Source: Theristus sp. LFF4_11
Lineage: Eukaryota; Nematoda; Chromadorea; Monhysterida; Xyalidae
Assembly: GCA_030248135.1 (NCBI GenBank)
Contig: JASANC010003195.1
Location: 38,927 to 102,926, forward strand
Reading direction: 5' to 3'
Length of the DNA stretch: 64,000 nt
A program made the position numbers and the translations under genes. The notes beneath the pieces were generated by a model. It saw only the letters and a list, made by a program, of their open reading frames with translations. It did not search any database and had not been told where the DNA came from. Shown here piece after piece: positions 53,690 to 64,000 of this stretch (its first letter is position 1; every line of letters starts with the position of its first letter).

Positions 53690-54250
53690 AACATGTGTTC
53701 GCGCTTTCAGTTTTTACCTGCGACACGTTCACAGTCTAGCAAGAATGTTTCCTGGGGTAATTTCATCCGTAGATTTGGAAAAATGGGTTAATTTTTTGCC
53801 CCGACCACTTTTTTGGGTAAAAATTTGGGCATTTTTAAAAGTTCGCAGCGTTTTCACCGGGTTTCAAGTGTTCGCCCTTTCAATTTTTAGCTGGGACACT
53901 TTCACAGTTGAACAAAAATGTTTCCTAGGGTAATTTCATCCGTAGATTTGGAAAAATAAGTTAATTTTTTGCCCCGACCCCTTTTTGGGGTAAAAATTGG
54001 GCTTTTTTGAAAGTTCGCAGGGTTGTCACCTGGTTTTAAGTGTTCGCCCTTTCAATTTTTAGCTGGGACACTTTCACAGTTGAACAAGAATTTTTCCTCG
54101 GGTAAATTCATCCGTAGATTCTGAAAATTTAGTTTATTTTTTGCCCGGGCATTTTTTGGGTCAAAATTGTGCATTTTTTGAAAATTCGTAGCATTTTGAC
54201 TGGGTATCATTTTTTCAGTCTTACAAATTTTGTCTGAGCTACGAAAAATA
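53690..54250. repeat. Tandem array of ~172-bp units (about three copies)
   Basis: GTTTCCTRGGGTAATTTCAT recurs at 53747, 53920 and (degenerate) 54091, spaced 173 and 171 bp. Each unit also contains TTCGCCCTTTCAATTTTTAG and TTTTTTGCCCCGACC. Confidence 0.8.
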
Positions 54251-54272
54251 GCAGAAATGTTTAGTCCGTAGG

Positions 54273-56060
54273 AATTCAATACGCTGATCACGGATTTTGG
54301 GATAGTTTTCTTACGTGAGCAACTCTAGATGCTGAATCGTGACGATTTCGGGCGAATCGGCCGTGGAAGTTGGCGAAATCGGTCCAGAAACGAAAAACAA
54401 GAAAAGGGTGTTTTCCAGGGTAATTCAATGCGCTGATCACGAATTTTGGGTTAGTTTTCTTACGCGAGCAACTCTAGATGCTGAATCGTGACGATTTCGG
54501 GCGAATCGGCCGTGGAAATTGGCGAAATCGGTCCAGAAACGAAAAACAAGAAAAGGGTGTTTTCCAGGGTAATTCAATGCGCTGATCACGAATTTCGGGT
54601 TAGTTTTCTTACGTGAGCAACTCTAGATGCTGAATCGTGACGATTTCGGTCGAATCGGCCGTGGAAGTTGGCGAAATCGGTCCAGAAACGAAAAACAAGA
54701 AAAGGGTGTTTTCCAGGGTAATTCAATGCGCTGATCACGAATTTTGGGTTAGTTTTCTTACGTGAGCAACTCTAGACGCTGAATCGTGACGATTTCGGGC
54801 GAATCGGGCGTGGAAGTTGGCGAAATCGGTCCAGAAACGAAAAACAAGAAAAGCGTGTTTTCCAGGGTAATTCAATGCGCTGATCACGGATTTTGGGTTA
54901 GTTTTCTTACGTGAGCAACTCTAGATGCTGAATCGTGACGATTTCGGGCGAATCGGCCGTGGAAGTTGGCGAAATCGGTCCAGAAACGAAAAACAAGAAA
55001 AGGGTGTTTTCCAGGGTATTTCAATGCGCTTATAACAAAATTTGGGTTAGTTTTCTTACGTGAGCAACTCTAGACGCTGAATCGTGACGATTTCGGGCGA
55101 ATCGGGCGTGGAAGTTGGCGAAATCGGTCCAGAAACGAAAAACAAGAAAAAGGTGTTTTCCAGGGTAATTCAATGCGCTGATCACGGATTTTGGGTTAGT
55201 TTTCTTACGTGAGCAACTCTAGATGCTGAATCGTGACGATTTCGGGCGAATCGGCCGTGGAAGTTGGCGAAATCGTTCCAGAAACGAAAAACAAGAAAAG
55301 GGTGTTTTCCAGGGTAATTCAATGCGCTGATCACGGATTTTGGGTTAGTTTTCTTACGTGAGCAACTCTAGATGCTGAATCGTGACGATTTCGGGCGAAT
55401 CGGCCGTGGAAGTTGGCGAAATCGGTCCAGAAACGAAAAACAAGAAAAGGGTGCTTTCCGGGGTAATTCAATGCGCTGATCACGAATTTTGGGTTAGTTT
55501 TCTTACGTGAGCAACTCTAGATGCTGAATCGTGACGATTTCGGGCGAATCGGCCGTGGAAGTTGGCGAAATTGGTCCAGGAACGAAAAACAAGAAAAGGG
55601 TGTTTTCCAGGGTAATTCAATCCGCTGATCACGAATTTTGAGTTAGTTTTCTTACGTGAGCAACTTTAGATACTGAATCGTGACGATTTCGGGCGAATCG
55701 GCCGTGGAAATTGGCGAAATCGGTCCAGAAATGAAAAACGAGAAAACGGTTTTTCCAGGGTAATTCAATGTGCTGATCACGGATTTTGGGTTAGTTTTCT
55801 TGTATGAGCAACTCTAGATACTGAATCGTGACGATTTATGATGAATCGGCCGTGGAATTTAGCGAAACCGGTCCAGAAATGAAAAACAAGAAAACGGTGT
55901 TTTCCATGGTAATTCATTACGCCGATCACGGCTTTTGGGTCAGTTTTTCTTTTGTGAGCGATTCTAGGTACTGAATCGTGACGATTTTGGGGAATCGGCC
56001 GTAGAAATGGCATAGGAGAAATCGGCCTAAAAACGAAAAATGAAAAACCTGAGTTGTCCG
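54273..56060. repeat. 149-bp satellite array, about 12 units
   Basis: AATTCAATGCGCTGATCACG recurs at 54275, 54422, 54571, 54720, 54869, 55018, 55167, 55316, 55465, 55614, 55762 and 55911, spaced 147-149 bp and nearly all exactly 149. The central eight units differ by only a few bases; the outer units are more diverged, as expected from unequal exchange. Unit landmarks include ACGTGAGCAACTCTAGATGC and GGCGAAATCGGTCCAGAAAC. Confidence 0.95.
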
Positions 56061-56121
56061 GGGTTTAGAAGAATGTGTGACCAACGAATTGTGATTTTGG
56101 TCCGACCTTCGGGGCTTATGT

Positions 56122-57168
56122 AAAAGTCAGAATATTATCTAAAAATGCGTGAGACGCATATAAAAGGAGGAATATGGCCTTGTGTAAGCAGTGAAAGACT
56201 TGGCTCGACAACGCTTTTCAAGTCTCTGATGTGGTACACACGGATACAAGTACATAAGGGTCATATTTTTGCGCCGCGTTTGTTTGTTTTTTTGAAGCAC
56301 GCCCCCCACCGATTCCGGAAACCCGAAGGTACCAAACTCCGGTGGTATTGGGGAATGGACGGCTCACCATCCCGTGGAACCAATACCCTCGGCATGTGAG
56401 GGGGGCAGCCTCTAAGCCCCGCTCTGTCCTGGGGGCACCAGTGATCTTAGCCCGATTTCGGTTTCGGTGGCCTGCGGTCGCTATATCCCCGGAGGGCAGC
56501 GAATCCGAAAGTTTTCGTTTTCGTTTTCGTTTTGCTGAAAAGCGTAAAACTTTGAAGTTATTTTTTAATTGTTCTCTTCGATTTAATCTAAAATCACGCC
56601 ATGTGCGAAATTCTGTAAATTCTGTGCAAAAACAGAAAAATTAGAGATTGCAAAACATTGTTGCATGTAGCTTTTTCGTTGTTGTTAACGTACGCACCGC
56701 TGTGTACACACCAGCACCAGTGACAAAAAGGAGTTGTCTTCCGTTGATTTTCACCTTTTTTACCGGTGTCACCTTCAACTAGTGTGGCAGGATAAACCGT
56801 CTGTCCCGTGAGTCATTGCCTTTGCCACAGGAGACCTTGCGTTCCGCAATGCTTCTGCGATACAATTTGTCCTGAACAAACCAGTGTCAGCGAGCTAAAG
56901 TCTGATTGTTATTTTAGTAGTTTTAGTGGTCGCTAAATGCCCGAAATCCGCAAATGTGAAAGGTCATTTGTCTACAATACAAAGCACGAGGGTTGCCAAG
57001 TGCAACCGAAATCATAAATAAACGGCGCAAAAATATGACTCTTATGTACTTGTATCCGTGTGTACCACATCAGAGACTTGAAAAGCGTTGTCGAGCCAAG
57101 TCTTTCACTGCTTACACAAGGCCATATTCCTCCTTTTATATGCGTCTCACGCATTTTTAGATAATGTC
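56122..57168. mobile_element. ~1-kb element with ~140-bp inverted terminal repeats
   Basis: The left arm TTATCTAAAAATGCGTGAGA (from about 56134) through CATATTTTTGCGCCG is mirrored by the right arm CGGCGCAAAAATATGAC through TCTCACGCATTTTTAGATAA (to about 57165). The 84-codon frame on each arm is the same sequence read from opposite strands. The centre has no transposase. It directly abuts the 149-bp satellite. Confidence 0.75.
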
Positions 57169-57970
57169 CCGATGCAAAACTTTGCAGTTCTGTAGGAGAA
57201 CTTTGAATTTAACTTGCGACGAGAAAACGGATAGAACTTTAAGAATAAAAAAACTCTAAACAGAACATTTCATCGTTCATCATTCATGGCAAAGATTTTG
57301 CGATACATTGACGACAGACAGTCTCACCGGAGAAAAGAATGAATAAACCCGCAGAATACTGGTGCTGCTAAGCTAAGAATCTTGTGCGTTTAACTACAAT
57401 CTTTAGTCCATCGACGCACATGCCAGCGCAAAAGTTGCACGTTTTTCATCATAAAGCAATGCATTGTAGCTTATATGTACCGAAGATGGAAAAGCATAGG
57501 CGCGAGAAATTTTTTTTGCGTTTCTGCCATGACATGTCGTGTCTCTCTTTAAAAACTCGACACACTGTATGAAATGAAATGTCAACACTTTGGGCGCACG
57601 GAGACACAGTCTCTGTCGTATTGGGTTTCAACACGATCTAACTGTACGGTTGTCGTGATAAAAACGGATATGACATATACATACTTCGGAACACCTCCTT
57701 TAACGAAAATAATTGACGCGCAGCAGAACGATCGGGTCGAGACCCAAATACATTAGAAATTGCATGTAGGCCAACTACCGAGGGTTTCTAACATTTGATT
57801 GCTTATGCTACAATTGAGGGGTACATCATCAGCATCAGTAAACTACTAAACTTATAGCCTCATTGGTGTTAAAAATAATAATCATCGTATGTCGGTAAGA
57901 GATATTTTAAGATTTAAAGAATACAGATTGTACACGTGCACCGTGAGTTTTAAAAGGGGATTCTGCGCAT
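57169..57970. other. Non-coding interval
   Basis: Nothing supported; three short overlapping frames near 57384-57634 lie on opposite strands of the same sequence. Confidence 0.4.
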
Positions 57971-58420
57971 ACCGTATTACCTCTAATAAACCCCCATGGG
58001 GGTTTATTTCTTCAGCGACTTCTGGGGGTGGGGGTTTATTTTGGGGGGGGCTTTATTTTTGGGGGGGGGGGTTTATTTGGAAACCATTTTTAGGGGTGGG
58101 CAAAATGGCAAAAATACCTTCCATGGCAGGAAGGAAGTCGCAGAAACTTCTACTTTTCACAGAGATTTCCTTTTACAACAGCCTTTTGTAATGAAATTAC
58201 CATTAACTCATCCATTTGGGGCCTTTGGTAGCACAATTTCATCATTTTCACTGCAACCAGCCACTGAATTCGCTGGGTATGTGTTTCAAACAGGTTTCAA
58301 TAATCCCCCATGGGGGATTATTTTTGGGGGGGGGGATTATTTGGAAACTTGTCGAGGGGGTGGGGGTTTATTTTTGGGGGGGGGTTTAATTTGGGGGGGG
58401 TTTAATAGAGGTAATACGGT
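57971..58420. mobile_element. G/C-run inverted-repeat element, uninterrupted copy
   Basis: Ends ACCGTATTACCTCTAATAAA and TTTAATAGAGGTAATACGGT, with runs of G and CCCCCATGGGGG palindromes. The 450-bp body matches the copies at 9318-10053 and 33443-34659 and lacks the insertions seen in both. Confidence 0.8.
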
Positions 58421-59157
58421 ACATACATAACCGTTAACATGTAACCAACCGCTAAGCAAGGAGTTTTATGACATGGTGGTTGGTACCAATGACAATAAGA
58501 GGTGGACAGACACAATGCGCTAGTTGAAGTTATAAACGTCGTTTCTGAAAGCATGCTAGCAAAGCTGGTTTTTTCATTGTTGTAGCGCATGTATATTATA
58601 TTTATTGGCTTAGGTTGGTATTTTGCCGGTGATTTTTTGCTCAATTTGCTATTAACCACAGAAAACAAAAATTATGCTTTGGAAATGAACTGTTGTTGGA
58701 CACTGGCCAAAAAGCACGCATTATAGGCCGCAACCAATATGCTTTTGTGATAAAAATGGTATGGTAGTAAATTGTAGTATCTACCTTCAAAATTAAGGCA
58801 AACTTATGCATGAGTACAGTAAGTCCATTATGTCCTGTTGTCAAGACAGATTAAAAAAAATATTTGCAAACTGTTAAACTGCGACAAATTCTTTTAGAAC
58901 TCAGTAAAGATTGCACATTCTGGAACAAACAACATGGTTAAAAGAACACAAATAAATAAAAACGATTGTTTCAGAACACTGTGAACAAAAGAAACAATAA
59001 AGATGCTGGTCAAAATCAAGAAATTGAATTGACCCGAATTCAGACGGCGGGATTCTATTAAGGCACCGAACAACAAAACTGGAGAAAATTGGAAATAAAA
59101 ACAAATGAAATTCCCGAATAAACATATATTCGCATGTATTCGCAAATCAGAACATCA

Positions 59158-59753
59158 TGCAAAAAAGCCGTGAAAATCCACGCGAGTATGACGGATTCAA
59201 CGAGTTGTATCAGGATCTTGCAGAAATCACTGTTTTAACAAAGCAACGGTACCCGAAGAATGATAACGATGACGACCGTGTGTGTGATAAAAATTAGGCC
59301 AATCCAATCAGCGCAGCAATTCAACTATCAGAACCTGCATGGTTCGCATCTTATGTGTGCTGCTACTAGAAACATGTAGCAATGAGCTCCATGCTTGCCT
59401 TCTTGCTGCAGAAAGAGAAGACAGACAGACAGAAACCGCGTGAATCGGGTATTGCTCCAAATCCAGAATTTTTTGTCACAACTTTTAACAGCTTCAACCA
59501 AAAATATATGGATTTTAAGAAAATTTACTTGCCGGAAGTCATGATGCCTCAGGAGATAATAACCCAGGTTAAGTATCGTCTTATCGTTTTTGCGTTCGTG
59601 CAACTTGTAATTGAAACGATGGAACGACGTTGCTTTTACTTGAGCAGTACCAATTGGAACATTAGACAACAGCATATTGACATTCTGCAGTTCAACAACA
59701 TGTTAACGAACATATTTTCGTCCTGTGGATTTATTTTCCGTCGGTACATGTAA
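59158..59753 (+). CDS. Weak candidate small gene, two exons, unknown function
   Basis: A 46-codon frame starts at 59158 (MQKSRENPREYDGFNELYQD). A phase-0 donor after its DDDR could join to CAG|AAA near 59413, continuing KEKTDRQKPRESGIAPNPEF to a stop at 59753. The 59382-59753 frame is 124 codons without repeats, longer than chance usually gives in this AT-rich stretch. No domain or motif recognised; it could be a chance frame. Confidence 0.2.
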
Positions 59754-62700
59754 AATATTGTTGTTGTTGTTGTTGTTGCTGCTGCTGCAAATGCAGACAG
59801 CCAATAACGCAACAAGCGTTACCCTTAGGCAATTAGCTGATGAATGCCAGAGCGTATAACAACTGGAACTGAAAACACCAGTTAAGAAGAAAGGCTAACA
59901 AGTGTGACGTGATGTACATGTGTGTGTGCGTACATGTAAATGTACAAGTGCTGTCTTTGAGCTTTTTTTAACCCGTTACAGGCCAAGGGAATTTTTAAAA
60001 GGAATGTTTATTTTTTGACATTTTTTTAAAAAGCAAAAGTTGAAATTATGAATGCCTAAAAATAAAAAAATGAGGCGCTTTTATCTAAATGTTTTAAAAT
60101 GTGCCCCAAGTATATTAGGCCAGGTTCTGTCTGACAAGTACACCAGCTGGAGTGTTGAATGGCAAGTAATACCACAGGAGCTTTTAAACAACGAAGTTTC
60201 CGAGTCAGTAGTTTCATGTCGTGCCCATATTCAAAAAAATCTTTTGTCCCGCATGCGACCAGGGAAACATAAATGTACATACATACGTACATAACTGTAC
60301 GTATGACAATTGACAAACGTGCAGTCAAACAAAACATACTCGAGAACACACTTACAAAGAGGGAACCTTTTTGCGTAGGTCTGCTACTGAATGCAGCGGT
60401 CATCGCTGATTGGCTACGCTATGTTAGATTGAAATTTAAATGCAAGCGCAACCAATTGCCTGTCTGTTTGGACCAGTATTAAGATGGCCGTAACGTAACT
60501 CACTACGAGTAAACGTGAGCGAGCATTGCAATTCATCGTGGTGGCGTACATTTTGAAGCAGCGTGGCTTGCTTGCGCCGTCTCTGTCCGTACCGTGGTTG
60601 GCTGAACAAACACAGAGAGTGTCCGTCCAGTTATGACGTAAAAATTGTCCAGGTTTCAGACCCGGTAGCGTTCCAGTGACGTTGACAAAGTAGACGAAAC
60701 AAAATTGGACTGTGCATATACCATACATACATTTATGTACAATGTCCATGAAGGTGCACAATTGCTGTCAAACATATGATGAAACTACATAGAGATGCGC
60801 TTGTATGTATGTATACATACATAAAACATGCTGTACATGAAATTGTCATATTCTTGCATTGAAATGTTATAATCTAGCGAGTTGATCCTGATAACCAATC
60901 ATCGAATACAATTCAAATAAGTAAACTTTTACTGTTAACAGTAAACATTGCTCACATTTAACATTTAATGCTCACATTGTTTTTTTGCTTTGAATGCACC
61001 TTCAAAACATAATTCGCTAGGACTCAGCGGTAGCATAAAAGATTGTCAAAATGATGAATGAGACGATATTAGGTTTGAGTATTATAGGTATGTTGCGAAT
61101 AACAGCCTGAGTTTCGGCATTCCGACTGTACGATTTGGTTTTGTGCCAGTGTATCACTGACTTTCTGTAAATAAAACGATGGCCATTCAAAGTGGTTGCT
61201 GATTACTTTGGGGATACTCTAAAATGCAAAGAAATTAGGCAAACAAAAACACAATGTTTAAGCAGGATAATACTGAACGAGTCATGTGGCTAAATCAAAG
61301 GGTCGACAAACGCAAATATTTGGGGACGATACGTACGGATCAAGCTGATTGGCTGTATTTGAATTTCAATCTCCACTTATTTGGTGTAGCGCAGAAGTGA
61401 AAGTAGCCGATCAATACGCTAGATTCTGTATTTCTTTCCAGATAGTCTTACGTGTTTTGAAAATGTAGAAAATGGTCCCTTGTCCCAGGTCCCAGGACAT
61501 ACGCGCAGGCGACTCGCTGAGAGCCGTGCTTTTGAGGTTTAAAGGAAACTTTTCTTTGTCTGCTCTCGGGCTGACTTTTGATCAACCGCCTAAGCAGATT
61601 AGTTTAATTTGTGAATTGCTCCGGTTTGTAAAAAAGAATTAGAAAAGACAGTTGAAAGAAAACATCGGTCTTTGCTAGCTTTTCGTTGCGAGCCACTTTT
61701 TCATTTGTGGAAAACTTGAAGGCAAAATTCGTGACATTACCGCGTAGTTCAAGCCGCGAAGCAGTACAGGGCAGCTCATTCGTGAGATCAGTGAAAGTTC
61801 CATCAAAATTCCAGACTAGAAAATAAAAATTGCATTTTTGTACTCAACTATAAGGCATGCGAACTACAGTATTGTTGTAAAAGCGGACTTTTAGGTATTG
61901 ATGCATTGTTGACATTATCTAAAACTATCTATTTTATTTTTGCGCAATCACAATGAAAAACATCCTTAATTTTTCTGACAACAACAATAAGGTCTAGTCG
62001 TGAAGGTGGGGTTATTGACACATTACGTGTTGATTTGATAAATTTGTTATTGCGATTAAAATCCTTAGATTAGTTAATACTTTAAAACATGATTCAATGA
62101 ATGACAGGTTAGTTACAAACATGTATGAATAAACTGTGCTCTCAAATCACTGTTCGTTCAGAGTGTGTGGACACAATTCACAAAGTTGCATGTACTACTG
62201 AACGTAGATGTACAGCACATGCAGTTAAAAATTGTGAAAAAGACGAATCAATCAAGTCTCTGCAGTTTTAACACACACCTGATGAGCTTTGAAGCAGCGG
62301 ATTGGTTCCATTCGAAGTGGATGCGCTGATTGGTCACAATCGGAACAGAAAGAAAACAGGTTGTGTTTTTAATAGCTTTGTGTTTTTGCCAAAAAAACTT
62401 TTTCTGAAAGAAATTGATTTGACGACAGTTGTAAAATTTAGACACAGCGGGTGGGATTTATAATCATTTTAGGTTTAAATTTTGTTAGTGTTTTATGACT
62501 ATAAAATGTACATGTAGATCATGCATCAAATCAAAACCACCATAACACACTTAAGTAATTAAAGAACTGCGGCCAAATGTGTGTGTACATGTACATACAT
62601 TGTAGATGTGTGTAAACTTAACAAAATATGTATGTCGGTTGGTAAAAACTGAAAAAAAGTTAAGTTATGCTAACACCAAGGTTCAAGATAAGCTGCGCTG

Positions 62701-64000
62701 TTTCTTGCTTCACTACATACCAGTAGCTGCATTGTATGCACTACAGCACCTGAGAAAAAGCCATCAATCAAAAAATCTGACACAGCCCGAGGAAAAAACC
62801 TTTTTTACATCTGCAGCACAAGCAGCGTTGAAGTGAAGCACTGTAATGGAAGTGCAATGAAAAGCGGCTACTTTTATTTAAAAAAACAGGTGAAGCAGAT
62901 TTTGGCGCCTTTTGATTATTGAAATTTAGGTAATTGCAGCCCGATATGTTTAACACCATGGTCGGCTTTTTAGATTTTCACAAAGAAAAAATGTAATCAA
63001 AGCAGCGCACATAAGCCAGGTCAGGTCAATTTATGCTTTGTTGAAGGATTTCACCATATTGTAGCTGTTGTTTTGTTCTTGTTATTGACAGGTAATTTGT
63101 CAGTTCTTGCTTCACGCAAAGGCGTTCCAGTGATGTAAAAATAATCTCAAAATGCATTCACGTGTTACACACACCTCGGGGTTTGAAATCGGCGCGCGTT
63201 TGATCGATTACAAATTATGCCGAATATCGGATTACAAGCACACACAGCGCTTTGCCAACTAACCAACGCCTTACCGGTTTTTTGGCTTTCTATCTTACCG
63301 CAAAACATCTGAAAAGCTAGACGCAGAAATTAGGATTAAGCTGAAAATGATAGTCTGACTTGCGAACTCCCGCGGTGACTGAAATGCACACTACGCATGT
63401 GGAGGTAATGAAGTCGGAACTGTTTCTGTGATCAATTTTCGAACCACTGCAAAGATTTCAATAGTTGATAAAGAAAAATTGCGCACTGAATGGTGCAAAT
63501 GAAAGCTGTCACCGGATGACATGCTTTTTTTCTTTTCCAACATCTGGCCCATTATCTTTCTTGCAATGTGTGTGAAACTTAAAAAAAGCAATTGAAAAAC
63601 CGAATATGCGCATTTCGGCTATTTTATGTGCATAGCGTGACTCCGCTCTTTAAACCACAAGAGAGCGAATAGCAGTAGTGAATGAAAAGCTTCGTTTCCA
63701 ACGTGATTAGCTGGTTACATTAGCGAAAACAGCCACCGCTACTGATAAATGATAATATGAAGCGCGTGGTACTTAATTTTATTATATTGTATAAAAAATA
63801 ACCACCCCCCGCTCCCGACAAACAGCCCATGGCATAAAAAGGCTCCGGTGTATGGAACACTTTATGCTTGATTGATAACTGTCAAAGTAAATTATGTGCG
63901 TCCGTTACGATGATATAAAAATAGAAGGGAATAATTTATTATGCTTGGTGTTCTCTTTGAGGTTGTTCGGAAAAATATGGGAGCATGCTGGATTGGGAGA
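59754..64000. other. Terminal interval, non-coding
   Basis: A short (TTG)n(CTG)n tract sits at 59757-59789. Frames at 60052, 60414 and 62606 are short and featureless. No gene, RNA or transposon recognised in the last 4 kb. Confidence 0.45.

Noticed and set aside
56145..57154. A gene encoding the 84- and 60-codon frames near 56.1 and 57.1 kb
   Set aside because: Both are the same inverted terminal repeat read from opposite strands.

Overview
This is nuclear DNA from an animal. Genes are split into many short GT...AG exons, and the families present (GLD-2 poly(A) polymerase, two-pore K+ channel, DEG/ENaC channel) are metazoan. Short introns ending in TTTCAG-like acceptors and a compact layout crowded with small DNA transposons suggest an ecdysozoan invertebrate such as a nematode. 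Nothing in the sequence fixes the phylum. There are no bacterial-style operons. Most of the window is repeat-rich non-coding DNA.

Layout. 1-12.7 kb: no convincing gene, only repeats. These are a GCGCGCTGAAGC-rich cluster, composite Tc1/mariner-type remnants, nested MITEs, a 2.66-kb palindrome, and a G/C-run element with a MITE nested inside it. 12.76-30.92 kb (+): one very large gene of about 30 exons. Every exon junction I could assign keeps phase, giving about 2,230 codons. The last ~420 residues are a GLD-2-type cytoplasmic poly(A) polymerase; the first ~1,800 are a Q/N/S-rich low-complexity region. Its introns hold a tRNA-derived SINE, several hAT-like MITEs with 8-bp target duplications and a ~210-bp (GTT)n tract. 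33.4-34.7 kb: a G/C-run element with a ~790-bp foldback inside it. 35.5-36.7 kb (-): a fragmentary gene for an unrecognised secreted protein.

38.19-40.55 kb (+): a six-exon gene joining a PHD-like zinc finger to a LINE-type endonuclease/exonuclease/phosphatase fold, with changes at catalytic positions. It converges on a K2P potassium channel gene (41.0-42.5 kb, -). Upstream of that, on the same strand, is a DEG/ENaC channel gene (43.26-46.82 kb, -) whose extracellular domain carries a ~500-residue P/G/T-rich insertion and whose 5' end was not found. 50.30-51.59 kb (-): a two-exon gene for a 302-residue, Cys-rich, probably GPI-anchored protein. 53.7-56.05 kb: two tandem arrays (about 172-bp and 149-bp units), followed by a ~1-kb inverted-repeat element and another G/C-run element at 58 kb. 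58.4-64 kb: mostly featureless.

The genes do not form a pathway. The two ion channels (membrane excitability) are neighbours, but nothing shows co-regulation. Splice models come from reading consensus sites, reading phase and family alignment from memory; no transcript or database search was available.
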